Notes: generated by a model from the sequence alone, not told the origin. A stretch of 64,000 nucleotides of DNA from Bacillus atrophaeus (GCF_001584335.1 NZ_LSBB01000018.1:1-64000), one strand, 5' to 3'; numbered from the stretch's first letter, positions 29,260-37,981 are shown. Numbers and translations: made by a program.

Positions 29260-30546
29260 TTATTTTGTTGCCTGATGCAGAGCGGCTCGTTCTGCTGCTT
29301 TAATGAATGGCAGGTAGAGCAAGACAGCCAGCACCAAGTTGAAGATTTGCAGAAAGACTCCCCGGATTGATCCTCCGGTTACGAGATAACCGCTGACAAT
29401 CGGCGGCGTCGTCCACGGGAGAATGGCTACAGTTTTCGGAACGAGTCCACAGGCTAAAGCGATGTACGACGTAACCGTTAAAACTAATGGAATCAATAAA
29501 AATGGAATGAACATAATCGGATTTAATACGATAGGAAGTCCGAACAGAATAGGTTCATTAATGTTAAAAAGGCCGGGTGCGAAGGATACCTTTCCGATTG
29601 TTTTGTAGTGTTTCGATTTCACGCCGATGAAAATAGCAGCGAGCAAAGCCAATGTCGTCCCCGATCCTCCCATAAACACATAAGAATCAAAGAAGGGCTT
29701 GGTCACGATATAAGGCACTTCAAAAGCGCTCATTCCTTGCGAGAATAAATGTTGATTTTCCTGAATGAGCGGAAGATAGATGGATTCCATGATCGGTCCC
29801 AGAATATTTGTTCCGTGCAATCCGAAAAACCAAAGCAAATGATTCAAAAAAGTGAAAATCAAAGCGGATCCAATCGTGTTGGAAAGGCCTTGCAGCGGCT
29901 CCTGGATCGAGCTGAAGACTAGCTCGTGGATGCTTTGTCCGAAAAAATAAACGATCAGGGTGTTAAGTAATCCTGCTGTCGCCAATATCACAGCAGCCGG
30001 CAATAAAGCGTTCAAGGATTTTGTAACGCCATCAGGTACACCATCAGGCATTTTGATTTTAAGTTTCTCATTTTGAGAGAAGAGCCTGAATGCTTCCGTT
30101 GATAGCAAAGCCACGATTAATCCAACGAAAAGACCTTGAGCCCCCAGCCAAGTCATTGAAAAACCAAAGTCTTCTGTCGTCGGCGTAAGTACGGCGAATG
30201 CCCCGACCCCGATTAATGCGGCAGAAAGACCATCAGTCTTATAAGACTCTGCAAGCTTGAAACTGATAGCTGCAACAGCCAGCAAACTTAAAATAGCAAA
30301 TGATCCATTCCATATAGCTCCGCCGGCAGCCGTCCATCCTTCTCCAAAAAGACCCGTCATGAAATCTTGAAATGCCGGTATAGGGAAATGATTGATCAGT
30401 ATGGCAAGAGAGCCGATGATGATTAAAGGCATAATGGCAATGAATCCATCGCGTATGGCAATTAAGTGCCTTTGGGAGCCGATTCTTCCAGCGATCGGCA
30501 TGATTTTAGATTCGATGAATGCCATGGTTTTATTTTGTTTCATCAT
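29260..30546 (-). CDS. PTS IIC permease, lactose/cellobiose/chitobiose family
   Basis: This 428-residue membrane permease of about ten TM segments translocates the disaccharide. Recognisable parts are RIGSQRHLIAIRDGFIAIMPL near the N-terminus, FGLHGTNILGPIMESIYLP in the middle, and FNINEPILFGLPIVLNPIMF, the substrate-binding NEP(I/V) loop of this family. ATG 30546 follows TAAGGAGG; the frame is open further upstream without an SD. It overlaps the GH4 gene by 17 bp. Substrate is inferred from neighbours; cellobiose IIC proteins look alike. Confidence 0.92.
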   Translation of the reverse strand: MMKQNKTMAFIESKIMPIAGRIGSQRHLIAIRDGFIAIMPLIIIGSLAILINHFPIPAFQDFMTGLFGEGWTAAGGAIWNGSFAILSLLAVAAISFKLAESYKTDGLSAALIGVGAFAVLTPTTEDFGFSMTWLGAQGLFVGLIVALLSTEAFRLFSQNEKLKIKMPDGVPDGVTKSLNALLPAAVILATAGLLNTLIVYFFGQSIHELVFSSIQEPLQGLSNTIGSALIFTFLNHLLWFFGLHGTNILGPIMESIYLPLIQENQHLFSQGMSAFEVPYIVTKPFFDSYVFMGGSGTTLALLAAIFIGVKSKHYKTIGKVSFAPGLFNINEPILFGLPIVLNPIMFIPFLLIPLVLTVTSYIALACGLVPKTVAILPWTTPPIVSGYLVTGGSIRGVFLQIFNLVLAVLLYLPFIKAAERAALHQATK

Positions 30547-31864
30547 GTACAGCCTCCTTAAAGAACTGCGGGAGATAACGTTTATGAGCCTCAAGCATTT
30601 CATTCATCACCGATTGGGCTTTATGATCAGAGGGAATCAGTGGATTCATGATCATAGCGGAATACAATATGTTGTCATCACCCGTGATCGCTGCTTCGAT
30701 GACTAATTGTTCGAATTTTTTTATAGAGATCACCGCCCCGCTGATTGAATCTGGCAGTTTTCCGACTGTCAGCGGTATGGGGCCGCTTTTTGTGATGACA
30801 CTGTTGACTTCGATCACCGCATCATGTGGAAGATCTGGTATGCTTCCTCTATTCAATGTGTTGACGGTCTGAATATCCATCGAATGATGATAAAGCGAGT
30901 TCATTAATGAGCAGGCTGCTTCACTATAATAAGCCCCGCCGCGTTCTTCCAATTCTTTAGGCTTTTCATGGATGTCTGCGTCATTGTATTTTTCAAACAG
31001 CTGCTTTTCTACGTCCATGACGGCTTCTGCGCGTGTCCCTTTGTTCTTGTATGCTTCGATATCTTTTGCGAGTACATCTTCATACTGATAATAGTACTGA
31101 TGATACGGATTGGGAAGCATGCGCAAAGAACGTAAAAATTGGCGATTCCAAGGCAGCATCGCAATATTGGAAGGAGAATAGTCTATGGTGTCATTCAATA
31201 GATGACCTATTGCCTCTTCTGTGCGGTCTACCCCATCAATCCATACCTTTTGTCCGAAGACAAAATGGTTAAGCCCTGCGAATTCAATCATGACACGGTT
31301 CACATTCACGTCGAAAATTTCTGCAATGCTGTTTTTCATGTTATAAGGAATATTGCAAACCCCGATGACTTTTTGATGGGGTCCATGTTTCAATAAAGCT
31401 TCAGTTACGATGCCTGCTGGATTTGTAAAATTGATCAGCCACGCTTCTGGACAAATCTCCTTTATATCGCGAGCGATATCCAGCATGACGGGAATGGTCC
31501 GCAAAGCTTTAAAAATACCGCCGGCTCCATTTGTTTCTTGGCCGATAAGACCATGGCTGAGCGGGATTCTTTCATCCAGCGATCTGGCATTCAATCCTCC
31601 GACTCTTATTTGAACCGTGACGAAATCCGCATGTTTAAGCGCTCTCGCACGATCTTTTGTATAGCTCAATTCAATCGGAACATCAGCATGTTTGATCATT
31701 CGCTTCGCGAGTTCTGAAGTGATGCGTACTTTTTCTTCCCCTTCCTCAATGTCGACGAGGACAACCTCTTTCACTGGAAAATGCTGATACCGTTTGATGA
31801 TACCTTCAATGATTTCTGGTGTGTAGCTTGATCCCCCGCCTATAATGACTAACTTCAGCGCCAT
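30530..31864 (-). CDS. GH4 6-phospho-beta-glycosidase (ChbF/LicH-like)
   Basis: This 444-residue NAD+/Mn2+-dependent family 4 glycosidase starts with the dinucleotide fold KLVIIGGGSSYTPEIIEG. Metal and catalytic residues sit in NFTNPAGIVTEAL, GVCNIPYNMK (Cys) and AGLNHFVFG (His), and the signature LEERGGAYYSEAAC is present. E. coli ChbF of this family cleaves 6-phospho-chitobiose; B. subtilis LicH cleaves 6-phospho-cellobiose. With ChbG and chitinases beside it, the chitobiose role is preferred. ATG 31864 follows GAGGAGGGGG; TTG 31879 overlaps the SD. First gene of the minus-strand operon. Confidence 0.92.
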   Translation of the reverse strand: MALKLVIIGGGSSYTPEIIEGIIKRYQHFPVKEVVLVDIEEGEEKVRITSELAKRMIKHADVPIELSYTKDRARALKHADFVTVQIRVGGLNARSLDERIPLSHGLIGQETNGAGGIFKALRTIPVMLDIARDIKEICPEAWLINFTNPAGIVTEALLKHGPHQKVIGVCNIPYNMKNSIAEIFDVNVNRVMIEFAGLNHFVFGQKVWIDGVDRTEEAIGHLLNDTIDYSPSNIAMLPWNRQFLRSLRMLPNPYHQYYYQYEDVLAKDIEAYKNKGTRAEAVMDVEKQLFEKYNDADIHEKPKELEERGGAYYSEAACSLMNSLYHHSMDIQTVNTLNRGSIPDLPHDAVIEVNSVITKSGPIPLTVGKLPDSISGAVISIKKFEQLVIEAAITGDDNILYSAMIMNPLIPSDHKAQSVMNEMLEAHKRYLPQFFKEAVHDETK

Positions 31865-31890
31865 AATCCCCCTCCTCAAGTCTCAATTTT

Positions 31891-31904
31891 TGAAAGCGCT
31901 TCAC
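31891..31904 (-). promoter_or_regulatory. cre-like site in front of the GH4-PTS operon
   Basis: TGAAAGCGCTTCAC matches the CcpA consensus TGWAANCGNTNWCA except near its 3' end. It lies between the predicted start of transcription and the GH4 gene, a position where CcpA would block elongation. Confidence 0.65.
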
Positions 31905-31928
31905 ACATTTGGAATTTAACATGTAGTA

Positions 31929-31957
31929 ACAAATTTGTCCATACATATTTGTTATGA
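31929..31957. promoter_or_regulatory. Candidate GntR operators and divergent promoters
   Basis: AAATTTGT-CCAT-ACATATTT (31931-31950, one mismatch between arms) has the same 8-4-8 layout as the palindrome upstream of the chitinases. A second, weaker overlapping copy is ATTTGT-TATG-ATAAAT at 31947-31962. For the minus strand, TGGACA, a 17-bp spacer and TAAATT are a possible promoter overlapped by the operator. For gntR, TTGAGA (31971-31976) with TATAGT (31993-31998), 16 bp apart, is likely. Confidence 0.65.
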
Positions 31958-32027
31958 TAAATTATTTTTTTTGAGAACTTTTTGTGTTATTCTATAGTTA
32001 ATAATTTCACTCCAAAGGAGAAAATGA

Positions 32028-32762
32028 ATGGCAAAGCAACCACAACTCCACAGTCGAATTAAACAAGATATTGTAGATAAAATAGAGAGCGGCTATTACC
32101 CGTCTGGCAGTCTGCTTCCGACGGAATCCGAATTTTGTAAAATGTACGATGTCAGCCGAACAACGCTGCGGACCGCCTTGAACCATTTGCTTATGGAAGG
32201 AGCTATTTACCGCAAACAGGGGAAAGGGACATTTGTCGCAAAAGGAAAAGTAAAGCAGATATTAAGTTCCAGCAATCTTCGCTATGCAGATCAATTAAAA
32301 GCGCAAGGTATGAAACCGAAAATCAAAGTTGTCGATTTGCAAAAATTAAAACCAGCCAAAAAGATCCAAAATCGCCTTGGAATTGATGATGAACAAATGG
32401 TCTATCAGGTGAAGCGGATTCGGTATGCGGATGAGGAAGAAATCCAGTTCGAAATGGCCTTTATCAGAGCCGATCTCGTGCCGGAGATAACGGAAGAAAT
32501 GGCCAATACTTCACTGTACCAGTGTATTAACAGTCAAGGAAATACGATTAAAAGAACCGAAGAGCAAATCAAAATCTTTATTTCGGATGAAGAAATTGCA
32601 CAGCATTTGAATATCACACAAGGCACGCCTTGCTTTCAGATTGCAACACAAACATTTTTGGCATCTGAAGAAGTCGTGGAGTTTTCTCTGGCTTATTTCC
32701 GCGGAGATCGCGTTGAATTCTTCATAGAACGCGACTATGAAGAAAGAGGGGATGAAGGATGA
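32028..32762 (+). CDS. GntR-family (HutC/UTRA) transcriptional regulator of the chitin island
   Basis: The protein has 244 residues. The N-terminal winged helix (LPTESEFCKMYDVSRTTLRTALN, then GAIYRKQGKGTFVA) is followed by a UTRA effector domain from about residue 95 (VYQVKRIRYADEEEIQFEMAFI ... FSLAYFRGDRVEFFIERDY). Such regulators bind phosphorylated sugars and release DNA. It is divergent from the GH4-PTS operon, and its stop overlaps the ChbG start (ATGA). Proposed target: the shared palindrome at 31.93 and 33.64 kb. It is not obviously NagR (YvoA), whose operators look different. Confidence 0.88.
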   Translation: MAKQPQLHSRIKQDIVDKIESGYYPSGSLLPTESEFCKMYDVSRTTLRTALNHLLMEGAIYRKQGKGTFVAKGKVKQILSSSNLRYADQLKAQGMKPKIKVVDLQKLKPAKKIQNRLGIDDEQMVYQVKRIRYADEEEIQFEMAFIRADLVPEITEEMANTSLYQCINSQGNTIKRTEEQIKIFISDEEIAQHLNITQGTPCFQIATQTFLASEEVVEFSLAYFRGDRVEFFIERDYEERGDEG

Positions 32763-33493
32763 AATCTTTGATCATAAACGCCGATGATTTTGGATTTTCA
32801 CGGGGCGTCAACCTCGGCATCATTGATGCGTTTCAGCGCGGGGTGCTCACATCGACTACGCTCATGACCAATATGCTAGAAATGGAACATGCCGTCTTAC
32901 TTGCAAGGGGAAATCATGAACTTGGGGTCGGCGTTCACTTAACATTGACAGCAGGACGTCCGCTTCTCAGCGGCCTGCAAACGGTTACGGGTGAGGATGG
33001 GAATTTTCGCAAGCTTTCATACTATCAAGGTTTTTTCGACATCGATCTTGATGAAGTGTATCAGGAATGGAGAGCACAGATAGAAAAAGCCCTCTCCTGC
33101 GGCTTGCATCCGACGCATATCGACAGCCACCATCATATCCATACATACGGAAATCTTCCCGAGGTGTTTGTGAAGCTGGCGAAAGAGTATGATCTGCCCT
33201 GCAGAAAGGTGAACGATCATCATCCTTCCTTGTGGAAGAATGTGAGATCAAATGATGCCTTTGAGTTGAAAGTAGACAGACTGAAAGACTTATCATCCTT
33301 CCTTGATCTTCATCAAGACGCGGAAGTCATTGAAGTCATGTGCCACCCGGCTTATGTTGATAAATTACTGCTCGAAAAATCTTCATTTCATTATCCTCGG
33401 GTTTATGAGCTTTCATTGCTGACAGACCCTTTGTTGAAAGCGGCTTTCATACAATGTTCGGATATTCGCCTTATTTCTTATGCCGGTCTTTAA
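32759..33493 (+). CDS. ChbG/YdjC-family chitooligosaccharide deacetylase
   Basis: This 244-residue carbohydrate deacetylase has metal-binding motifs NADDFGFSRGVN at the N-terminus and HPTHIDSHHHIHTYGN in the middle, plus EVMCHPAYVD near the end. In E. coli, ChbG removes an acetyl group from chitobiose-6-phosphate so that ChbF can hydrolyse it and the inducer forms. Translationally coupled to the GntR regulator (4-bp overlap), it complements the GH4 enzyme on the opposite strand. Confidence 0.92.
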   Translation: MKSLIINADDFGFSRGVNLGIIDAFQRGVLTSTTLMTNMLEMEHAVLLARGNHELGVGVHLTLTAGRPLLSGLQTVTGEDGNFRKLSYYQGFFDIDLDEVYQEWRAQIEKALSCGLHPTHIDSHHHIHTYGNLPEVFVKLAKEYDLPCRKVNDHHPSLWKNVRSNDAFELKVDRLKDLSSFLDLHQDAEVIEVMCHPAYVDKLLLEKSSFHYPRVYELSLLTDPLLKAAFIQCSDIRLISYAGL

Positions 33494-33563
33494 ATCTACA
33501 ATTCTTGTAAAAATATGAAAAGCGCTCATAGTTATCATCAGCTCGCCGTTCTCCAAGTCTTGA

Positions 33564-33592
33564 TGCTGGAAATGTCCAAGGCATTTCCAGCA
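33564..33592 (+). other. Strong hairpin downstream of the deacetylase gene
   Basis: Perfect 11-bp arms TGCTGGAAATG and CATTTCCAGCA around a 7-nt loop, 70 bp after the deacetylase stop. No T run follows, so it may be a mRNA 3' end or stability element rather than a simple terminator. Confidence 0.6.
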
Positions 33593-33610
33593 CGTAATGC
33601 AAAAACAGCA

Positions 33611-33639
33611 TTGACAATTCTGAATATTCTAATTATCAT
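33611..33639 (+). promoter_or_regulatory. SigA promoter of the chitinase operon
   Basis: TTGACA (33611-33616), a 17-bp spacer and TATCAT (33634-33639). Confidence 0.75.
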
Positions 33640-33663
33640 AAATTTGTCATAACAAATTTATGA
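33636..33663. promoter_or_regulatory. 28-bp perfect palindrome, candidate operator
   Basis: Perfect 12-bp arms TCATAAATTTGT and ACAAATTTATGA around CATA. It overlaps the -10 and transcription start of the promoter above, as a repressor site should. Its core (AAATTTGT-N4-ACAAATTT) recurs in the gntR/GH4 intergenic region. Confidence 0.8.
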
Positions 33664-33796
33664 GTCATCAAACTTTTGCTTGAAGCTATTCTTACCAAAT
33701 AAGGTCTAGACATTTATACCTGTTATTCAAAACGTCATTCTAATGTTTGCTCTCCACCCACACATACGGTTTGAAGAGGCGTATGAAAACCAAAAA

Positions 33797-33810
33797 TGTA
33801 AGCGTTTTCC
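33797..33810 (+). promoter_or_regulatory. cre site upstream of the chitinase operon
   Basis: TGTAAGCGTTTTCC matches the CcpA consensus TGWAANCGNTNWCA at 13 of 14 positions (last base differs). It lies about 150 bp downstream of the promoter, in the leader. Confidence 0.75.
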
Positions 33811-33941
33811 CCTTGTTGTCTTCAGTGTCATCAGCTGCTATGTCAGGACAAGGTGAATATAAACCTATTGAAAAGGGGGTGAACAAAATAGAGTTTCATT
33901 GATGAACAGCCAAAAAAATTGATGAAAAGGAGATGAAAAAA

Positions 33942-35723
33942 GTGTTTTCAAACAAAAAGTTTCTCGTTTTTTCTTTCATTTTTGCGATGATTTTAAGTCT
34001 GTCTTTTTTTAATGGGGAAAGCGCAAAAGCCAGTTCTGACAAAAGTTATAAAATCATCGGCTACTATCCGTCCTGGGGCGCTTATGGAAGGGATTTTCAA
34101 GTATGGGATATGGATGCTTCTAAAGTCAGCCATATTAATTATGCATTTGCTGATATTTGCTGGGAGGGGAGGCATGGAAACCCTGATCCGACAGGCCCGA
34201 ATCCCCAGACATGGTCTTGCCAGGATGAAAACGGAGTGATTGATGTTCCAAATGGATCAATCGTTATGGGGGACCCATGGATCGATGTGCAAAAGTCAAA
34301 TGCCGGAGATACTTGGGATGAGCCGATTCGGGGCAACTTTAAACAACTATTGAAGCTGAAAAAGAACCATCCTCATTTGAAAACATTCATATCAGTTGGC
34401 GGATGGAGTTGGTCAAATCGCTTTTCAGATGTTGCGGCAGATCCTGCGGCAAGAGAGAATTTTGCTTCTTCAGCAGTAGATTTTTTAAGAAAATATGGGT
34501 TTGATGGGGTCGACCTTGACTGGGAATACCCGGTTAGTGGAGGGCTGCCGGGAAACAGCACCCGTCCGGAGGATAAGAGAAACTACACGCTACTCTTGCA
34601 GGATGTGCGAGAAAAGCTTGACGCCGCAGAAGCGAAGGATGGCAAGAAATACTTGCTGACGATCGCCTCCGGCGCCAGTCCTGAATATGTAAGCAACACT
34701 GAATTAGATAAGATTGCTGAAACCGTTGATTGGATTAACATTATGACCTATGACTTTAATGGCGGATGGCAAAGTATAAGCGCTCATAATGCCCCATTAT
34801 TCTATGATCCAAAAGCGAAAGAAGCCGGCGTTCCAAACGCTGAGACATTTAACATTGAAAGCACCGTGAAGCGCTACAAGGAAGCCGGTGTCAAAGCGGA
34901 CAAATTAGTGCTTGGCACACCGTTCTATGGCAGAGGCTGGAGCAATTGTGAGCCTGCAGACAACGGAGAATATCAAAAATGCGGACCGGCTAAAGAAGGG
35001 ACGTGGGAAAAGGGGGTATTTGATTTTTCAGATCTTGAAAAGAACTACATCAATAAAAACGGATATAAAAGATATTGGAATGATCGAGCAAAAGTGCCGT
35101 TTTTGTATAATGCGGAGAATGGAAACTTCATTACCTACGATGATGAAGAATCATATGGATACAAAACCGATTTAATTAAATCAAACGGATTAAGCGGGGC
35201 TATGTTTTGGGATTTCAGCGGTGATTCAAATCAGACTTTGCTCAACAAATTAGCAGCCGATTTAGGGTTCGCTCCGGGTGGGGGTAATCCAGAGCCGCCT
35301 TCATCTGCACCGGGTAATTTGCATGTGACCGAAAAAACCGCAACCAGTATCAGTCTGGCATGGGATGCACCGAGCGACGGAGCAAACATCGCAGAGTATG
35401 TGCTGTCATATGAAGGCGGGGCCGTATCGGTCAAGGATACATCGGCGACAATCGGGCAATTAAAGCCGAATACGACATACTCATTTACGATATCGGCAAA
35501 GGATGCGGACGGAAAGCTCCATACCGGGCCAACGATAGAAGCAGCAACAAACTCTGATCAAACATGTGGGTATAACGAATGGAAAGATACAGCCGTCTAC
35601 ACAGGCGGAGACCGAGTCGTCTTTAACGGCAAAGTGTATGAAGCGAAATGGTGGACGAAAGGAGAGCAGCCGGATCAGGCTGGTGAGTCGGGTGTATGGA
35701 AATTAATTGGTGATTGCAAATAA
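33942..35723 (+). CDS. Secreted GH18 chitinase with FnIII and chitin-binding domains (ChiA-like)
   Basis: The protein has 593 residues. An N-terminal signal peptide ([19 protein letters not shown], cleavage near AKA-SS) is followed by a GH18 barrel (about residues 33-440) with SVGGW and the catalytic [10 protein letters not shown] (Glu195), and MTYDFNGGW and MFWDFSGD substrate motifs. A fibronectin type III module (about 453-535) and a C-terminal CBM5/12 chitin-binding domain ([20 protein letters not shown]) complete it. It closely resembles B. licheniformis ChiA as I remember it. GTG 33942 is 9 bp after AAGGAG; ATG 33933 abuts the SD but gives a homologous-looking N-terminus, so either is possible. 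Confidence 0.95.
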   Translation: MFSNKKFLVFSFIFAMILSLSFFNGESAKASSDKSYKIIGYYPSWGAYGRDFQVWDMDASKVSHINYAFADICWEGRHGNPDPTGPNPQTWSCQDENGVIDVPNGSIVMGDPWIDVQKSNAGDTWDEPIRGNFKQLLKLKKNHPHLKTFISVGGWSWSNRFSDVAADPAARENFASSAVDFLRKYGFDGVDLDWEYPVSGGLPGNSTRPEDKRNYTLLLQDVREKLDAAEAKDGKKYLLTIASGASPEYVSNTELDKIAETVDWINIMTYDFNGGWQSISAHNAPLFYDPKAKEAGVPNAETFNIESTVKRYKEAGVKADKLVLGTPFYGRGWSNCEPADNGEYQKCGPAKEGTWEKGVFDFSDLEKNYINKNGYKRYWNDRAKVPFLYNAENGNFITYDDEESYGYKTDLIKSNGLSGAMFWDFSGDSNQTLLNKLAADLGFAPGGGNPEPPSSAPGNLHVTEKTATSISLAWDAPSDGANIAEYVLSYEGGAVSVKDTSATIGQLKPNTTYSFTISAKDADGKLHTGPTIEAATNSDQTCGYNEWKDTAVYTGGDRVVFNGKVYEAKWWTKGEQPDQAGESGVWKLIGDCK

Positions 35724-35743
35724 ATCAGTTTGATAGAAAACGA

Positions 35744-35775
35744 TAAAGAGAGAGTGGGCTCCCCATCTCTCTTTA
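35744..35775 (+). other. Intercistronic hairpin between the chitinase genes
   Basis: Perfect 10-bp arms TAAAGAGAGA and TCTCTCTTTA around a 12-nt loop, ending 5 bp before the SD of the second chitinase. It could set relative expression by mRNA processing or by restricting ribosome access. Confidence 0.65.
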
Positions 35776-35796
35776 TGAGAAAGGAGTATGAATGAA

Positions 35797-37878
35797 GTGA
35801 AAAGAACCGCTTTATTTACTTTGTCATCGATGCTGCTCCTGTCACTTTTGACCCCGTTCCACAACATTTCCGCAGAGTCTCCAAGCAAAAAACAGACTTG
35901 CCGTCCAGAAGGGCTGTGGGACTCTGGTGTTGCCAATATTCCATATTGTGATGTATACGATCTGGAGGGACGCGAAAAGCTGGCCAATGATTTAGACCGC
36001 AGAATGATCGGCTATTTTACGGGCTGGCGTACGGGAAAAGGCAATCAAGATCGTTATTTAGTAAACGATATCCCATGGAAGTACTTAAGCCACATTAATT
36101 ATGCATTTGCTCATATCGGGGAGGATCATCGGGTTTCAATCGGGAGCGAGACGGATGCGAACAACCCATCTCTAGGGATGACCTGGCCGGAGTATCCGGA
36201 TGTAAAGATGGATCAAACATTGCCGTATAAAGGCCATTTTAACCTTCTTCACCAGTTTAAAAAGAAACACCCTGATGTAAAAGTGTTGGCGGCAGTCGGT
36301 GGCTGGGCTGAAACCGGCGGTTATGTTGATAAGGATGGGAACCGAATACCAAGCGGAGGCTTTTACTCTATGACAACGAATGGTGATGGTTCTGTGAACC
36401 ATAAGGCAATCAACACCTTTGCCGAATCTGTCGTAGCGTTTCTCAGAAAATATGAATTGGATGGAATTGATATTGACTACGAATATCCCACAACCATGCA
36501 AGATGCCGGCAATCCGCTAGATTGGAGCATATCCAACCCGAGACGCAAGGGATTAAATCAAAGCTTCGATGTATTGATGAAAACATTAAGAGAAAAACTT
36601 GATCAAGCATCTGCTGAAGATGAACAATATTACATGCTCACCATTGCGGCGCCATCATCAGCCTATTTGCTGAGGGGCGTGGAAACCTTTAAACCGCTCC
36701 GATATGTCGATTATGTCAACATTATGTCCTATGATCTCCATGGAGCCTGGAATGAGTTTGTCGGACCTAACGCATCCTTATATGATAACGGCGAGGATGC
36801 GGAGTTAAAGCAGTCCAACATATACAGCACGCCGGAATATGAGGGGATCGGATATTTAAATACAGACTGGGCTTACCATTATTTTAGGGGAGCGATGGAG
36901 GCAGGCAGAATCAATATCGGTGTTCCTTATTATACGAGGGGCTGGAAAAACGTGAGCGGAGGAGTAAACGGTTTGTGGGGGAGCGCTAAAGGTTCAAATT
37001 GTCCTCAAGGCCTTACCAAATGCGGCGACGGGGCAGTCGGGATCGATAATATTTGGCATGATCAAGATGAACAGGGAAATGAACTGGGGGCAGGAGCAAA
37101 TCCGATGTGGCATGCCAAAAATCTCGAAAAAGGCATTGCCGGTTCTTATTTAGAAAGGTATGGACTAAGCAAAGCCGATTTAAAAGGCGCTTACACTAGA
37201 TATTATGACTCAGCGCTTGCGGCACCTTGGCTATGGAATGACGAAAAGAAAGTGTTTCTATCTACTGAAGACGAGGAATCAATAGAAACAAAGGCCGATT
37301 ATGTCATTGAAAAAGGAATCGGCGGTGTCATGTTTTGGGACTTAAGCGGTGACTATGACTGGTATCCCGACAGAAATGGCAACAATGGAGAGTATGGTAT
37401 CGGCAGGACATTAACGAGAACCTTATATCATAAATTTGCGGACACGACACCATACGATAATTGGCTCAGTACGTCACCTTTACCTGGCGAATCACTAGAT
37501 ATCAATATAGAGTTTACCGATTATCCGTTAGGAGATCAAAATTACCCCATCCATCCGAAAATGAGACTGACGAATAACAGTGATGTCACAATAACAGGAG
37601 GATCTGTGATTGAACTTGATGTGCCTACCTCTACTTCACCCCGATTTGGAAGCTGGAGCGGTGACCAGGTTGAAGTCATTTCTAAAGGGCATACAGGGCC
37701 GAACATTGGCGGGCTGACAGGAGATTTCCACCGCATCGGTGTGACCCTATCAAATTGGAAGTCAATTAAACCAGGTGAGACAGAGGAGTTTCAGCTTGTC
37801 TATTACTTGCCTATCAGCGGACCATCTCATTTCACCATCACCATAGATGGTAAAAAGTACAGTCTGAAAGGCCAGTGA
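35797..37878 (+). CDS. Secreted GH18 chitinase with C-terminal binding domain (ChiB-like)
   Basis: The protein has 693 residues. Signal peptide LFTLSSMLLLSLLTPFHNIS is followed by a GH18 barrel with AVGGW and catalytic DGIDIDYEYP (Glu229), NIMSYDLHGAW and MFWDLSGDYDWYPD. The last 130 residues (YDNWLSTSPLPGESLDINIE onward, with GSWSGDQVEVIS) form a beta-rich ChiC-type accessory domain. Its insertions differ from the first chitinase, suggesting a complementary mode (for example different chain-end preference), which is inference. GTG 35797 lies 10 bp after AAGGAG; ATG 35788 is one base from it. Probably co-transcribed with the first chitinase. Confidence 0.94.
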   Translation: MKRTALFTLSSMLLLSLLTPFHNISAESPSKKQTCRPEGLWDSGVANIPYCDVYDLEGREKLANDLDRRMIGYFTGWRTGKGNQDRYLVNDIPWKYLSHINYAFAHIGEDHRVSIGSETDANNPSLGMTWPEYPDVKMDQTLPYKGHFNLLHQFKKKHPDVKVLAAVGGWAETGGYVDKDGNRIPSGGFYSMTTNGDGSVNHKAINTFAESVVAFLRKYELDGIDIDYEYPTTMQDAGNPLDWSISNPRRKGLNQSFDVLMKTLREKLDQASAEDEQYYMLTIAAPSSAYLLRGVETFKPLRYVDYVNIMSYDLHGAWNEFVGPNASLYDNGEDAELKQSNIYSTPEYEGIGYLNTDWAYHYFRGAMEAGRINIGVPYYTRGWKNVSGGVNGLWGSAKGSNCPQGLTKCGDGAVGIDNIWHDQDEQGNELGAGANPMWHAKNLEKGIAGSYLERYGLSKADLKGAYTRYYDSALAAPWLWNDEKKVFLSTEDEESIETKADYVIEKGIGGVMFWDLSGDYDWYPDRNGNNGEYGIGRTLTRTLYHKFADTTPYDNWLSTSPLPGESLDINIEFTDYPLGDQNYPIHPKMRLTNNSDVTITGGSVIELDVPTSTSPRFGSWSGDQVEVISKGHTGPNIGGLTGDFHRIGVTLSNWKSIKPGETEEFQLVYYLPISGPSHFTITIDGKKYSLKGQ

Positions 37879-37920
37879 GGGCGGCTCCTATTCCGGCAAG
37901 CACTGCTGTAGCAAAAAACG

Positions 37921-37955
37921 AAGACAAGCCCGTTCCCGAGGGAAGCGGGCTGTCT
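37921..37955. terminator. Terminator downstream of the chitinase operon
   Basis: AAGACAAGCCCGTTCCC pairs with GGGAAGCGGGCTGTCTT (one bulge). It is symmetrical enough to serve the convergent endopeptidase remnant too. Confidence 0.75.
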
Positions 37956-37981
37956 TCATGTCCTTATCGCGCGCTGTTTTT

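Larger units (their letters stand above)
33494..33941 (+). other. 448-bp regulatory region upstream of the first chitinase
   Basis: No gene is supportable. It holds a hairpin, a SigA promoter with overlapping palindrome, a cre site (separate entries), and a leader of about 295 nt between the predicted transcription start (about 33646) and the chitinase start. A seven-codon frame GTG AAC AAA ... TGA at 33879-33902 sits just after AAAAGGGG but lacks SD spacing; I do not call it a gene. Confidence 0.6.

Noticed and set aside
28605-31864. B. subtilis-type lichenan/cellobiose (lic) operon
   Set aside because: Individual proteins resemble Lic components, but the gene order GH4-IIC-IIA-IIB, the GntR regulator in place of LicR, and the adjoining ChbG and chitinases favour chitobiose; kept as an alternative, not the main call.
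31929-31957. NagR/DasR-type operator
   Set aside because: The known motif is built on TGGTCTAGACCA-like sequence; here the arms are AAATTTGT, so it was treated as a different operator.
33511-33530. Additional cre site after the deacetylase (GAAAAGCGCTCATA)
   Set aside because: Only 11 of 14 positions match, with both leading bases wrong; not reported as a feature.
36172-36501. Antisense frame of 109 residues in the second chitinase
   Set aside because: Lies wholly within a confident gene, no SD; a codon-bias shadow.
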